A stretch of 64,000 nucleotides of DNA from Dyadobacter psychrophilus (GCF_900167945.1 NZ_FUZA01000003.1:1-64000); one strand, 5' to 3'. Positions 35,200 to 45,100 are shown, numbered from the stretch's first letter. Notes: generated by a model from the letters alone, not told the origin. Translations and numbers: made by a program.

Positions 35200-35544
35200 A
35201 TGGAAAGGAGCATCGAGCGCATCATTGAACACAAGTTGTCCGACCTTGAGAAAAAACTCGAGTTCCTGATCAACATTAAGGAGAAACTAAACTGGTCAAT
35301 ATCAGAGCTGCAACGCGAAAATGCGGAGCTGCGAGCCTCGAATAGCAAACTCAAGGAAGAAGCAAAAGAAATAAAGAAAAAATACACTAGTTTGGAAAAA
35401 GACTTTAATAAGTCTAAAAGTTTCGCTAAAATTGTCACTAGTAAACTGACACCAACAAGCGGAATCGCCGAACTGAAAGACTCAGTTGAAAGATATATAC
35501 AAGAGATCGATAAGTGCATTGAATTGCTTGAAGATACCTTATGA
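35200..35544 (+). CDS. Coiled-coil protein overlapping zapA, possible ZapB-like partner
   Basis: A 114-residue, highly charged protein dominated by a coiled coil: LSDLEKKLEFLINIKEKLNW, SELQRENAELRASNSKLKEE, then SLEKDFNKSKSFAKIV. The C-terminal third (TSGIAELKDSVERYIQEIDK) is a second helix. It ends by overlapping the zapA start by 4 bp (ATGA), so translation is coupled. In enterobacteria the coiled coil ZapB joins ZapA at the FtsZ ring, and a similar role here is plausible from composition and linkage; sequence identity to ZapB is not claimed. It is 37 bp after pheT. Confidence 0.8.
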   Translation: MERSIERIIEHKLSDLEKKLEFLINIKEKLNWSISELQRENAELRASNSKLKEEAKEIKKKYTSLEKDFNKSKSFAKIVTSKLTPTSGIAELKDSVERYIQEIDKCIELLEDTL

Positions 35545-35852
35545 AAAAAAATAGCATACCCAATCCGGACGTTTCTGTCTTTATAAAACTGCTGGACAGG
35601 GGTTTCAAACTGAGCGTTCCGGCGGATCAGGAGAAATTCTACAGGGATGGGTATGAGGTGTTCATGCAACGCGTGCAGCAGCATAAATTAAAAGGAAAAG
35701 TTTACGGTGACATTGAAGCAATTGCACTTACTTCTATTGAATGCCTTGTAGCATTACAAAGGAACCAGGAGCAAATGGATAACTTGGTGATGGCTTTTAA
35801 AAACAGGGTAGAAAAGCTTGATGAAACCATTACCAGCGCAATAGAAAGCTAA
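35541..35852 (+). CDS. zapA: Cell division protein ZapA
   Basis: 103 residues. The N-terminal globular head (VSVFIKLLDRGFKLSVPADQ) is followed by FYRDGYEVFMQRVQQHK and a C-terminal coiled coil (VALQRNQEQMDNLVMAFKNR). ZapA binds and bundles FtsZ filaments at midcell as a tetramer. Its start codon overlaps the stop of the coiled-coil gene (ATGA at 35541), implying paired synthesis. The gene is of normal length. About 120 bp then precede rny. Confidence 0.92.
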   Translation: MKKNSIPNPDVSVFIKLLDRGFKLSVPADQEKFYRDGYEVFMQRVQQHKLKGKVYGDIEAIALTSIECLVALQRNQEQMDNLVMAFKNRVEKLDETITSAIES

Positions 35853-35975
35853 ACGCTCAACACCACAAAACCTTTATTTTATACGGATTACTCTTTATCT
35901 TCTTTCAATACTTCCAACTTCGGCATTTTCACGCGGTTTAGTCGGTAAAACCAACTATATATAACCATTACTGAA

Positions 35976-37547
35976 ATGTCAAATTCATTAATTTTCATCC
36001 TCGTCCTGTCCGACATTATCGCCATTGGTGTGGGGATTTTCGCAGGCAAGTACATCTTTCAGCGATCCTTTGATCAGAAAGAAAAAGAAGCGCAGGAACG
36101 CGCAGCCGAAATTCTCCGTAATGCCGAAAGTGCTGCCGAAAACATAAAAAAAGACCGTATCCTTGAGGCCAAGGAAAAATACCTGAGACTAAAAGGCGAA
36201 TTTGAAGAAGATGCCAATAAAAAACGTGTGATCCTTCAAACCAACGAACAAAAATTAAAGCAACGCGAGCAAAGCCTGAACCAGACCATTGAGGCAAATA
36301 AACGCCGCGAAAATGAGCTTGAAACCCTAAAAACAAACCTGAACCAGCAGCTTGAAACGGCAACCAAACGTCGCGAGGAAGCAGAAAAATCACTGCACCA
36401 GCAAGTTGCCCAGCTCGAAAAAATTGCAAATCTTACGGCTGACCAGGCGCGTGAACAACTCATTGACGCATTAAAAGCCGAGGCTGACACAAGGGCCGGA
36501 TCCTATGTGAAAAGTGCGATGGAAGAAGCCCGCCTTACTGCCACCAAAGAAGCGAAAAAGATCGTTATCGAGACCATTCAGCGCACTGCTGCGGAACATG
36601 CGATCGAAAACTGCGTTTCTGTTTTCAACATTGAAAACGACGATATCAAAGGAAAGATCATTGGACGCGAAGGACGTAACATTCGCGCTCTGGAAGCTGC
36701 TACCGGCGTTGAGATCATTGTGGATGACACCCCGGAAGCTATCGTTATCTCCGGATTTGACCCGGTAAGAAGGGAAATCGCAAGACTTTCGCTGCACCGC
36801 CTGGTTCAGGACGGAAGGATCCACCCGGCCAGAATTGAAGAAGTCGTTGCCAAAACACGCAAGAACATTGATGATGAAATCGTTGAGATCGGCGAAAGGA
36901 CAGTGATCGACATGGGCATTCATGGTCTTCATCCTGAGCTTGTTAAGATGATCGGGCGCATGCGTTTCCGTTCTTCTTACGGGCAAAACCTGCTGCAACA
37001 TTCACGTGAAGTGGCTAAGCTTTGCGCTACAATGGCCTCAGAGTTAGGACTAAACACGAAATTGGCGAAGAGAGCAGGGCTTTTGCACGATATTGGTAAA
37101 GTTTGGCCGGAAGAATCCGACCTTCCACACGCGATATTGGGTATGGAGCTTGCAAAAAAATACAAAGAAAATCCTGAGGTGTGCAACGCAATCGGCGCCC
37201 ACCACGACGAAATTGAAATGACAAGCATTCTCTCCCCGATCATTCAGGTGTGTGATGCGATTTCAGGATCTCGCCCGGGTGCACGCAGGGAAATGATGGA
37301 GTCTTACATTCAGAGGCTTCGTGATCTTGAAAACATGGCATTGTCATTTGACGGTGTTGAAAAATGTTATGCGATCCAGGCGGGCCGTGAGTTGCGCGTG
37401 ATCATTGACGCAGATAATGTTTCGGATGAAAAAGCGGGAATGCTTTCTTTTGATATTTCTCAAAAAATAGAGAAGGAAATGCAGTATCCCGGACAAATAA
37501 AAATTACAGTAATCCGTGAGATGCGTTCAGTAGCGTATGCGCGTTAA
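35976..37547 (+). CDS. rny: Ribonuclease Y
   Basis: A 523-residue membrane-anchored endoribonuclease. An N-terminal TM helix ([20 protein letters not shown]) is followed by a long coiled coil (about residues 30-150), a KH domain ([20 protein letters not shown]), and an HD domain with [18 protein letters not shown] and AHHDEIE. RNase Y starts bulk mRNA decay in bacteria that lack RNase E. Gene order zapA-rny is conserved in related genomes. The next gene follows after 14 bp. It is full length with all metal-binding residues present. Confidence 0.97.
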   Translation: MSNSLIFILVLSDIIAIGVGIFAGKYIFQRSFDQKEKEAQERAAEILRNAESAAENIKKDRILEAKEKYLRLKGEFEEDANKKRVILQTNEQKLKQREQSLNQTIEANKRRENELETLKTNLNQQLETATKRREEAEKSLHQQVAQLEKIANLTADQAREQLIDALKAEADTRAGSYVKSAMEEARLTATKEAKKIVIETIQRTAAEHAIENCVSVFNIENDDIKGKIIGREGRNIRALEAATGVEIIVDDTPEAIVISGFDPVRREIARLSLHRLVQDGRIHPARIEEVVAKTRKNIDDEIVEIGERTVIDMGIHGLHPELVKMIGRMRFRSSYGQNLLQHSREVAKLCATMASELGLNTKLAKRAGLLHDIGKVWPEESDLPHAILGMELAKKYKENPEVCNAIGAHHDEIEMTSILSPIIQVCDAISGSRPGARREMMESYIQRLRDLENMALSFDGVEKCYAIQAGRELRVIIDADNVSDEKAGMLSFDISQKIEKEMQYPGQIKITVIREMRSVAYAR

Positions 37548-37561
37548 TCAGCTTAAAATAC

Positions 37562-39097
37562 ATGAGTTACTCACTTCTTAGGAGTTCAGAGCTGCTGGAA
37601 ATCCAAACGCTCGGTGAACTTAAAAAAGCAGGCTATCAATCCCGGTCCATTAAACAGGAACTGCGTGATAACCTGATCGTTAAGATTAAAAATAAAGAAA
37701 ATATCTTCCCTGGCATCTGGGGTTATGAGGAAACGGTGATTCCTGATGTTGAGCGTGCGATCCTATCGATGCACAACATTAATTTTCTCGGTTTGCGTGG
37801 TCAAGCCAAGACGCGTATTGCCAGGATGATGACGAGTCTGCTGGATGAATACATTCCTTATGTACAGAACTCGGAACTGCATGATGATCCATTGCAGCCT
37901 TTATCCAGGTTTGCAAAAGACGCTGTGGAAGAATATGGCGATGACACAGCCATTGCCTGGCTTCACCGTGATGAACGCTATACCGAAAAATTAGCGACAC
38001 CAGACGTATCCGTAGCCGACCTTATCGGTGATGTGGATCCAATCAAAGCAGCGACCTTGAAACTGCCTTATTCGGACGAGAGAGTTATCCATTTCGGCCT
38101 TATTCCCCGCTCCCATCGTGGTATTTTCGTCATTAATGAGCTTCCTGACTTGCAAGCCAGGATCCAGGTGGCACTGTTTAATATTTTGCAGGAGGGGGAC
38201 ATTCAGATCCGTGGCTTTAAACTACGCTTACCGCTTGATATCCAGTTTGTATTTACCGCAAACCCGGAGGATTATACCAACCGCGGAAGCATTGTCACTC
38301 CATTGAAGGACCGCATTGAAAGCCAGATTGTTACGCATTATCCGAAAACAATTGAGACCGGCAAGAAAATCACAGAGCAGGAAGCAGTTGTTAAAACCGA
38401 GCAGGTTGGCCTGATTAAGGTGAATGAGCTTGCGAAAACATTGATTGAGCAGATTGCATTTGAAGCGAGGGAAAGCGAATATGTGGATAGCAAAAGCGGC
38501 GTTTCTGCACGTTTGACAATCTCGGCTTATGAAAGCCTTTTGAGCACTGCTGAAAGGCGAGCGCTGATTAATGGAGAAGAGAGCACCTACGTGCGCATTT
38601 CCGACCTTTACGGCGTCGTATCAGCAATTTGTGGCAAGGTGGAGCTTGTTTATGAAGGTGAAGTGGAAGGCCCGGTTATTGTAGCACAAAATCTGATCGG
38701 CAAAGCAATCCGTACGCAGTTCCTTAACTTCTTCCCGGATCCTGAAAAGAGCAAAAAAAGCAAGATAAATCCGTATGCCAAAGTAATCGAATGGTTTGGT
38801 TCAGGCAACGAAATGGAAATGCCCGGTGATATGACGGATCGCGAATACATGGCGCGCCTGAAAACCATTGATGGACTGGATGATTTCGTGGATATGCTTA
38901 GCGCTTATTCGAGCGCTGAGGAAAAGCTGTTCATGATGGAATTTGCACTGCACGGCATGGCGGAATTCTCACTGATCGGCAAAATGTCACTGGATCAGGG
39001 CATGAAATTCCAGGATCTGGTGAGCAGCATGTTTTCCGGTCCCGGAGAAGACGATTACGATTTTGACGACGATGACGACGATCGAAAACCATTTTGA
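37562..39097 (+). CDS. MoxR/Mg-chelatase-like AAA+ ATPase
   Basis: A 511-residue AAA+ protein of the BchI/ChlI-MoxR type. The Walker A is atypical: FLGLRGQAKTRIARMM, with Gln-Ala where GxxGxGKS/T would read. Downstream come a Walker B-like RGIFVINELPDLQARIQVAL (Asn-Glu rather than Asp-Glu), sensor FVFTANPEDYTNRGSI and arginine-finger TPLKDRIESQIV. The tail is very acidic (DDYDFDDDDDDRKPF). In Bacteroidota this lone chelatase-like protein is conserved but has no known tetrapyrrole role; chaperone-like remodelling is a guess. It is 14 bp after rny and so co-transcribed. Confidence 0.85.
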   Translation: MSYSLLRSSELLEIQTLGELKKAGYQSRSIKQELRDNLIVKIKNKENIFPGIWGYEETVIPDVERAILSMHNINFLGLRGQAKTRIARMMTSLLDEYIPYVQNSELHDDPLQPLSRFAKDAVEEYGDDTAIAWLHRDERYTEKLATPDVSVADLIGDVDPIKAATLKLPYSDERVIHFGLIPRSHRGIFVINELPDLQARIQVALFNILQEGDIQIRGFKLRLPLDIQFVFTANPEDYTNRGSIVTPLKDRIESQIVTHYPKTIETGKKITEQEAVVKTEQVGLIKVNELAKTLIEQIAFEARESEYVDSKSGVSARLTISAYESLLSTAERRALINGEESTYVRISDLYGVVSAICGKVELVYEGEVEGPVIVAQNLIGKAIRTQFLNFFPDPEKSKKSKINPYAKVIEWFGSGNEMEMPGDMTDREYMARLKTIDGLDDFVDMLSAYSSAEEKLFMMEFALHGMAEFSLIGKMSLDQGMKFQDLVSSMFSGPGEDDYDFDDDDDDRKPF

Positions 39098-39107
39098 TAT
39101 ACAACAA

Positions 39108-39135
39108 AAAATGCCCGGCAAATACCGGGCATTTT
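39108..39135. terminator. Bidirectional terminator between AAA gene and recA
   Basis: AAAATGCCCGG (39108-39118) pairs perfectly with CCGGGCATTTT (39125-39135) over a 6-base loop, flanked by A- and T-rich runs. It lies between the convergent AAA-protein and recA genes. Confidence 0.9.
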
Positions 39136-39170
39136 CTTTATGAGCTATTTCTTTAATCAGCTATTTCAGA

Positions 39171-40238
39171 TCAAAGCGGAGCGCCTTCGTCTACAACATT
39201 AGGCTCGCTTGTATCAATCAAAGCATCCGGCTCGTTGTTCACTTTTGCACGAACTTTCGCTTCCAGTTCATCCATTAATTCCGGATTGTCCTTAATAAGC
39301 GCTTTTACCGCGTCACGGCCTTGTCCAAGACGGTTACCGTCGTAGCTGAACCATGAACCTGCTTTTTTAACTATATCAAGTTCAACTGCAAGGTCGATGA
39401 TCTCTCCTACTTTGGAAATTCCTTCACCGTACATGATATCAAATTCCACCACTTTGAAAGGTGGTGCAACTTTGTTCTTAACAACCTTCACACGCGTACG
39501 GTTACCCAGGATCTGATCAGCACTTTCTTTAATCTGGCCAACGCGACGGATGTCCAAACGCACAGAAGCATAATATTTCAATGCGTTACCACCCGTTGTC
39601 GTTTCAGGGTTACCGAACATGACACCAATCTTTTCACGCAACTGGTTAATGAATATACAGCAGCAGCCGGTTTTGTTGATCACACCTGTAAGCTTACGCA
39701 ATGCCTGTGACATCAAACGAGCTTGCAAGCCCATTTTGCTGTCACCCATTTCGCCTTCTAATTCTGCGCGTGGCACAAGGGCTGCAACAGAGTCAATTAC
39801 AATGATATCTACGGCGCCGCTGCTGATCAAATGCTCAGCAATTTCCAATGCCTGTTCACCGCTGTCCGGCTGTGAAATCAGCAAATTGCTTGTATCTATA
39901 CCCAATTTCTCAGCGTAAGACCTGTCAAATGCGTGCTCTGCATCAATAAATGCGGCAAGTCCGCCTTTTTTCTGCGCCTCGGCTATGCAGTGCATGGATA
40001 ATGTGGTCTTACCAGACGATTCAGGTCCGTAAATTTCCACAACACGGCCACGCGGAACGCCGCCTACTCCAAGTGCCAGGTCAAGACCCAGCGAACCAGT
40101 GGAAATGACCGGAATATCCAAAACCTTGCTGTCGCTCAGGCGCATTACTGTGCCCTTTCCATAGGTTTTGTCCAGCTTTTCCAGCGTGGTTTGTAATGCT
40201 TTAAGTTTGTTGTCTTTATCAGTGGTTGGTTGTGCCAT
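39171..40238 (-). CDS. recA: Recombinase RecA
   Basis: 355 residues. Walker A is GPESSGKTT (residues 71-79); the MAW-like [20 protein letters not shown] precedes it. L2-loop region [20 protein letters not shown] is normal, as is [11 protein letters not shown]. RecA forms ATP-driven filaments on single-stranded DNA for recombination and SOS induction. The C-terminal tail is acidic ([20 protein letters not shown]), as usual. It is monocistronic with its own promoter (40326-40356) and a terminator after the stop. Confidence 0.99.
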   Translation of the reverse strand: MAQPTTDKDNKLKALQTTLEKLDKTYGKGTVMRLSDSKVLDIPVISTGSLGLDLALGVGGVPRGRVVEIYGPESSGKTTLSMHCIAEAQKKGGLAAFIDAEHAFDRSYAEKLGIDTSNLLISQPDSGEQALEIAEHLISSGAVDIIVIDSVAALVPRAELEGEMGDSKMGLQARLMSQALRKLTGVINKTGCCCIFINQLREKIGVMFGNPETTTGGNALKYYASVRLDIRRVGQIKESADQILGNRTRVKVVKNKVAPPFKVVEFDIMYGEGISKVGEIIDLAVELDIVKKAGSWFSYDGNRLGQGRDAVKALIKDNPELMDELEAKVRAKVNNEPDALIDTSEPNVVDEGAPL

Positions 40239-40325
40239 AAAAACGGTTACAATAATTTAGTTTGTTCATAAAAAAACGGCCTTTGGTTCACAAAAACCGC
40301 TTTATACCTGGTCTTTTTTGATGTG

Positions 40326-40356
40326 TAAAAATACCGAATTATACGCAAAAATCCAA
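40326..40356 (-). promoter_or_regulatory. Candidate recA promoter
   Basis: On the minus strand, TTG (40354-40356) is followed after 20 bp by TATTTTTA (40326-40333), close to the Bacteroidota -33/-7 arrangement TTG-N19-21-TAnnTTTG though lacking the final G. It lies about 90 bp upstream of the recA start. A long leader would result. No LexA-type dyad is seen. Confidence 0.45.
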
Positions 40357-40514
40357 CGGCTTATTCTTATAAAAATATAATTCCAGACTTAATAAATACA
40401 GATAATATCAAGAGGAATTTACAACTTACAGCATCCGATTATTTGCCGTTAACAACAACTTACCCACCGGCTTTCAGGCTTGATAAACGGTAAATAATTC
40501 CCGGCCATTTTCTA

Positions 40515-40522
40515 TAATTTTG
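40515..40522 (+). promoter_or_regulatory. -7 box upstream of the peptidase-like gene
   Basis: TAATTTTG at 40515-40522 fits the TAnnTTTG -7 consensus, 58 bp before the GTG start. No clear -33 TTG is found at 19-21 bp. The remaining 340-bp gap between recA and this gene shows no ORF. Confidence 0.4.
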
Positions 40523-40579
40523 CAACAGTAATATCTGTTTTACAGATTGGTTATGCCCACTTGACTTAATTCCGCATTT

Positions 40580-41647
40580 GTGTTAAAGAAAATTCTGCTT
40601 GCTGTTTTAGTGCTTTGTGTTCTTACAGGGATTTATTACCGGGATCTGCTTAGTTACGGCTGGATGCAGGCTTCCGGTCAGGTGAAGATCCTGATGAACG
40701 TGGAGGATGTCTCAGATGTGATGAATGATCCCACCTTTCCCGATTCGTTAAAGGCGCGTATCCGACTGATTGAGGAAATAAAGCAATTTGGTGTTGATTC
40801 GCTTGGATTAACCCCTTCCAAAAATTACACAACATTCTATAATCAGCACGGAAAACCATTAATCTGGCTCATTACAGCTTCCGAAAAATATAAAATCGAA
40901 CCCTATAAATGGAAGTTTCCTATCATTGGCAGTTTTCCTTACAAAGGTTTTTTTGATTCCACCCGTGCAGTAACCGAAGAGCGTCAATTGATGCAGCAGG
41001 GCCTGGATACGGACATTGGTGAGGTTTCAGCATGGTCAACTTTGGGTTATTTGAAAGACCCTATTTTATCGAGCATGTTGAAAAGAAGAGCCGGAAGCCT
41101 TGCGAATCTGATCCTGCATGAACTTACCCATGGAACGCTTTTTGTGAAAAATAACCTGGAACTGAATGAGAACCTTGCAAGCTTCATTGGCGACCAGGGC
41201 GCAATCCGGTTTTTGAAGTTCAAATATGGTCTGGATTCACAGGAATTACGTACATACGAGTATTCGAAAAAATATAACGATGCCTATTCTGGGCATATGC
41301 TTAGGGGAATTGCCCGTTTGGACAGTCTTTATAAGACATTCGGTGAAAATCCGGTAGTTAATGTTCACCGCGATTCGCTGAAAAATAACTTGATCATGAC
41401 GATCCTGGATGATGCAGACACACTTCTTTCCGGGAAGCGGACGTTAACAAACAAAAATCAGCAGGTGCCGAGCCGCCGGGTTGTGAGCCGCTGGCCCGAT
41501 GGAAAGTTACCTAATAATGCGTATTTCATCAGTTACCAGACCTACAAGTCAAAACAAGACATTTTTAAAATTGAGTTTGAACAAAAATTTGGAGGAAATA
41601 TTAAAAAATACCTGGCTTGGCTGAAAGAAAAATATCCCTCTCTATAA
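40580..41647 (+). CDS. Putative zinc aminopeptidase (PF10023-like)
   Basis: 355 residues from a GTG start (VLKKILLAVLVLCVLTGIYY), with an N-terminal membrane anchor. The metal motif HELTH is in ANLILHELTHGTLFVKNNLE, followed by NENLASFIGDQGAIRFLKFK. This is the signature of the predicted aminopeptidase family PF10023. The catalytic domain is probably in the periplasm, held by the N-terminal helix. Activity is predicted from HExxH and the distal Glu only. It is 13 bp upstream of the DUF3108 gene and probably cotranscribed with it. Confidence 0.85.
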   Translation: MLKKILLAVLVLCVLTGIYYRDLLSYGWMQASGQVKILMNVEDVSDVMNDPTFPDSLKARIRLIEEIKQFGVDSLGLTPSKNYTTFYNQHGKPLIWLITASEKYKIEPYKWKFPIIGSFPYKGFFDSTRAVTEERQLMQQGLDTDIGEVSAWSTLGYLKDPILSSMLKRRAGSLANLILHELTHGTLFVKNNLELNENLASFIGDQGAIRFLKFKYGLDSQELRTYEYSKKYNDAYSGHMLRGIARLDSLYKTFGENPVVNVHRDSLKNNLIMTILDDADTLLSGKRTLTNKNQQVPSRRVVSRWPDGKLPNNAYFISYQTYKSKQDIFKIEFEQKFGGNIKKYLAWLKEKYPSL

Positions 41648-41660
41648 TTACAGTTTTAGC

Positions 41661-42467
41661 ATGAAGAGATCGTACATTGTTATAATTGCTTTAATAACTT
41701 TTTCGCTTTTTTTCTCCTTTCGGCAGTTCGAACAACAGGCAGCCGAGAATAGGGTTATATCCAATAAAAGCTTCGGACCGGGTGAAAGAGTGGAATATAG
41801 AGTGCATTACGGCTTTATTAATGCTGCGGAAGCAAAGGTTGAAGTCGGTAAATCGGTGTCGATGATTAACAACCGACCGTGTTTTAGGGTCAATGTCTCT
41901 GGCCGTACAGTGGGCGCATTTGACCTCATTTCACGCGTGCGGGACACATGGCGCTCCTATATCGACACAACGGCAATCCTGCCACATATGTTTGAGCGTC
42001 AGATCCAGGAAAACAAATATCGCAAGGAGGAACGCGTGATGTTTAACCATAACCGGGACCAGGCCGTGTCGAGCATTAAGGACGAGACGAAGACATTTAA
42101 TGTTCCCAACAACATTCATGACATTATCAGTGGCTATTTCTATTTGAGGACAATAAATTTTGATAGAGTGTCAGAAGGCGATGTCATTGAAGTTCCTACT
42201 TTTTTTGATGGAGAAGTCTATAAGCTGCGCGTTCGTTATGTTGGGAAAGATGTGATCAAAACCAAATTCGGAAAAACAAAAGTCCTCAGAATCAACCCGC
42301 TAATCCCAGACAACAAGTTTTTCAAGGGCGAGGGCGCAATGAAACTATGGGTTTCAGACGACTCTAATAAAATCCCCTTAAAAGCAGAAGTCGAGCTGAA
42401 AATCGGCTCTTTGGAAATGGACCTGAAATCTTACAAAGGACTTAAAAAAGACCTTGTATGGTTCTGA
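41661..42467 (+). CDS. Exported DUF3108 protein
   Basis: 268 residues with an N-terminal signal or anchor (YIVIIALITFSLFFSFRQF). The DUF3108 domain shows FGPGERVEYRVHYGFINAAE, AFDLISRVRDTWRSYIDTTA and RVRYVGKDVIKTKFGKTKVL. The fold is a beta-barrel-like periplasmic domain; role unknown, with proposed links to outer-membrane or envelope maintenance. Its 3' end overlaps the convergent GNAT-like gene by 26 bp. It is second in an operon after the peptidase-like gene. Confidence 0.88.
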   Translation: MKRSYIVIIALITFSLFFSFRQFEQQAAENRVISNKSFGPGERVEYRVHYGFINAAEAKVEVGKSVSMINNRPCFRVNVSGRTVGAFDLISRVRDTWRSYIDTTAILPHMFERQIQENKYRKEERVMFNHNRDQAVSSIKDETKTFNVPNNIHDIISGYFYLRTINFDRVSEGDVIEVPTFFDGEVYKLRVRYVGKDVIKTKFGKTKVLRINPLIPDNKFFKGEGAMKLWVSDDSNKIPLKAEVELKIGSLEMDLKSYKGLKKDLVWF

Positions 42468-43431
42468 AAAACCGTTTTCGCCAATTCTGAATCTGCTTAA
42501 ACGGAAACCAGAGGCCGTTCTGGCTTATCGCATAAAATAACACCGGCTTGCTTCCAAAACTTTTGTAAAACCCCGCTATTGAATCTACTTCCGGGCTTTC
42601 AAAATCGAAGATTAATGACTTGCCATTACAATTCCTGAAATATTGATCCAGCATTAATGTTCGTGCATTGCCTGTCCTTCCCTGTCGATCGGCCGCATTG
42701 AAGAGATAGATAGCTCTTCCCGCAAATTCCACAACGAGTATCCCCGCATGAATTTGCCCATTATATAAGGCATAATAAATTTCCCCTTGCCTCCTGGCCC
42801 GCAATGAATTGAAAAGTGCTTTAAGACGAATAAACGCCGTCGGATTTACACCTCCCGGAATGCGTTCGGTTTGATTCTCCGCAAATAATGTGATCAACGG
42901 GTCAATGTCTGCGCTCGCTTGAATCTGCCAGTTTAGTGCCTTACCACGTTGCAAATTACGCTTCCTATCCCTGGAATAATCTGCATTCATTTCCGCATAA
43001 TCGCCTCGAATTTGTAACCAGTGCGTATGTTTTTCAAAGAATTGAAAATCAGATTTTACCGAAGCAAATTCTGACATTCTAACCGAGTTCTCCGGATTAA
43101 AGTGGTAAGCCGATATGTAAGAGAATTCCCATGACAAAAAGCGGATGAAGGATTCCAATTCAAACGCAGAAAGCGGCTTCAAGGAAAACAAGCCCAGATA
43201 TTGGCAAAAAAGCGGTTGATAAATGACCTTAAAGCCCATTTTTCGCTGCATAGGAAGCGGCATGACGATTTCAGGATGCTCAATGGATGGCCAAACCAGC
43301 GCTTTCCAACTTTCACAAACAATGTCCAGGTAAAAAGTCTGGGCATAGATCACACATTGAAGCGACTTGCAAATATGTTCATTCCAGGATGCGTCACAGA
43401 TTTGTGCGCGTTCGACGAGTATTGGCGTCAT
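42442..43431 (-). CDS. GNAT/FemAB-like acyltransferase
   Basis: About 329 residues from ATG 43431 (MTPILVERAQICDASWNEH); an upstream TTG at 43485 adds 18 unlikely residues. The fold pattern is that of duplicated-GNAT FemAB-like proteins: SRDRKRNLQRGKALNWQI, then EIYYALYNGQIHAGILVVEF, AIYLFNAADRQGRTGNARTL and LIFDFESPEVDSIAGFYKSFG. Related proteins transfer amino-acyl or acyl groups to peptidoglycan, capsule or lipids. The substrate is unknown. It lies 57 bp after dnaA in the same direction and its 3' end overlaps the DUF3108 gene. Confidence 0.78.
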   Translation of the reverse strand: MTPILVERAQICDASWNEHICKSLQCVIYAQTFYLDIVCESWKALVWPSIEHPEIVMPLPMQRKMGFKVIYQPLFCQYLGLFSLKPLSAFELESFIRFLSWEFSYISAYHFNPENSVRMSEFASVKSDFQFFEKHTHWLQIRGDYAEMNADYSRDRKRNLQRGKALNWQIQASADIDPLITLFAENQTERIPGGVNPTAFIRLKALFNSLRARRQGEIYYALYNGQIHAGILVVEFAGRAIYLFNAADRQGRTGNARTLMLDQYFRNCNGKSLIFDFESPEVDSIAGFYKSFGSKPVLFYAISQNGLWFPFKQIQNWRKRFFRTIQGLF

Positions 43432-43488
43432 TTGTACGTTTTTCAGGTTTGAAAAAATTATTATTTCAAACCGTTTAGACGCCAAATG

Positions 43489-44916
43489 TTATTTAAAGTA
43501 ACTGCGAAGTTTTTGTAAAGTTTCTTCCACGTCGGGCGTTTCGTCCATGAGCAGGTTAATGCTCTGGATCGAGTGGATTACCGTGCTGTGATCACGGCCA
43601 CCGAAATGGTATCCGATGGATTTTAGGGGAAGATCGGTGTATTCTTTTGCTAAAAACATGGCCAGCTGACGCGGATAAACCACTTCTTTTTTGCGGCTCT
43701 TGCTTTTTAAATCGGCAATTGTAACCTGGAAAAAATCGGCGATAACCTCCTGAATTGTATCAATGGTCACCTCCTTATCCTCATTCATTACAATGTTCCG
43801 CAATGTATTCTTGGCCAATTCCACATCAATTTCCCGCCTGGTCAATGAAGCCTGAGCCATAAGCGAAACGATAACGCCTTCCAGCTCACGCACATTGGAA
43901 TTCACGCTATGCGCAATGTATTCGATCACATCATAGTCAATGGAAATGCCTTCTGACTGGATCTTTTTCTGAATAATAGCAATACGCGTCTCAAAATCAG
44001 GCGTTTGCAAATCCGCAGTCAAGCCCCATTTAAACCGCGACAAAAGCCTGTCCTGCAACCCCTGCAGCTCGCGCGGCGGGCGATCACTGGTCATAATGAT
44101 CTGCTTACCCAGCTGATGCAGATGATTAAAAATATGGAAAAATGTGTCCTGCGTCTTTTCCTTACCAGACAAAAACTGGACATCATCGATCGCCAGCACA
44201 TCCACCTTCATGTAAAAATCAGTGAAATCCTGCAGCGTGTTGTTTTTGATGGAGTTGATAAACTGATTGGTAAACTTTTCGGAGGAAACATAAAGCACCA
44301 GCTTATTTTCAAAGTGGTTCATAATGTAATTCCCGATCGCCTGCACAAGGTGCGTTTTGCCCAGCCCTACCCCACCATACATCATCAGCGGGTTGAACGA
44401 CGTGAGTCCCGGGCGCTGGGCCACGGCGAACCCTGCGGAGCGCGCCAGACGGTTACAATCGCCTTCAATAAAATTATCAAATGAGTAATTGGGATTCAGG
44501 TAAGTGTCCAGGTTCATGGAATCCTGATCTTTGTCCCTATGATTGGAACCTAACCTTGGATCCGTAACGAAATTGTCCGGCTTAGAGTAGTTTGTCGATT
44601 TTGGCGTGGAAACGTTCATCGTAAGCGGCTGATGCTTGTCGTTGCCCTTATCAACAATAATAGAATATTCCAATAAACCATCCCTGCCAATGGCGTAATC
44701 CAACGCTTTCCTTAAAAGATTGACATAATTATCTTCCAGCCATTCGTAGAAAAACTGGCTTGGAACCTGGATTGTAAGCACTTTACCGTAAAGTTTCAAA
44801 GGCCGTATTGGTTCAAACCACGTCTTAAAACTCTGATCAGGAATGTGCTGCTGAATAACTCTCAGGCAGGCATCCCAGATCTGGTCTACTTCTCTATGTG
44901 TGCTAACTCTTTCCAA
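43489..44916 (-). CDS. dnaA: Chromosomal replication initiator DnaA
   Basis: 475 residues. Domain I (WDACLRVIQQHIPDQSFKTW) is followed by a linker to about residue 140, the AAA+ domain with Walker A MMYGGVGLGKTHL (Gly181-Lys187 region) and Walker B VDVLAIDDVQFLSGK, and domain IV with the DNA-binding signature GGRDHSTVIHSIQSI. DnaA melts oriC to begin replication. A -7 box TATCTTTG precedes the gene. No cluster of DnaA boxes is visible within 260 bp upstream, so the origin is probably elsewhere. Confidence 0.99.
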   Translation of the reverse strand: MERVSTHREVDQIWDACLRVIQQHIPDQSFKTWFEPIRPLKLYGKVLTIQVPSQFFYEWLEDNYVNLLRKALDYAIGRDGLLEYSIIVDKGNDKHQPLTMNVSTPKSTNYSKPDNFVTDPRLGSNHRDKDQDSMNLDTYLNPNYSFDNFIEGDCNRLARSAGFAVAQRPGLTSFNPLMMYGGVGLGKTHLVQAIGNYIMNHFENKLVLYVSSEKFTNQFINSIKNNTLQDFTDFYMKVDVLAIDDVQFLSGKEKTQDTFFHIFNHLHQLGKQIIMTSDRPPRELQGLQDRLLSRFKWGLTADLQTPDFETRIAIIQKKIQSEGISIDYDVIEYIAHSVNSNVRELEGVIVSLMAQASLTRREIDVELAKNTLRNIVMNEDKEVTIDTIQEVIADFFQVTIADLKSKSRKKEVVYPRQLAMFLAKEYTDLPLKSIGYHFGGRDHSTVIHSIQSINLLMDETPDVEETLQKLRSYFK

Positions 44917-44960
44917 TGTATAATTTGCGGAATTCAGAATGTCATAATTTAAAAGGACGG

Positions 44961-44990
44961 CAAAGATATAAAAATACCTGATCTCTGCAG
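44961..44990 (-). promoter_or_regulatory. Candidate dnaA promoter
   Basis: On the minus strand, CTG (44988-44990) and TATCTTTG (44961-44968) are spaced 19 bp apart, matching TAnnTTTG exactly and the -33 TTG with one change. The box lies 44 bp upstream of the dnaA ATG. It is divergent from the mutA promoter. Confidence 0.6.
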
Positions 44991-45100
44991 ATTAAAACCA
45001 ACGTTCAATTTAATACCAATGCAGGCTATCTGCAAACCCACAAAATAAAATCGGTGAATTAATGTCTTAGGTTTGCGGGAGGGGTGCTTTGTGCCAGAAA

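Noticed and set aside
35853..35975. 6S RNA gene after zapA
   Set aside because: The gap is only 123 bp, too short for a 6S RNA, and shows no long closing stem.
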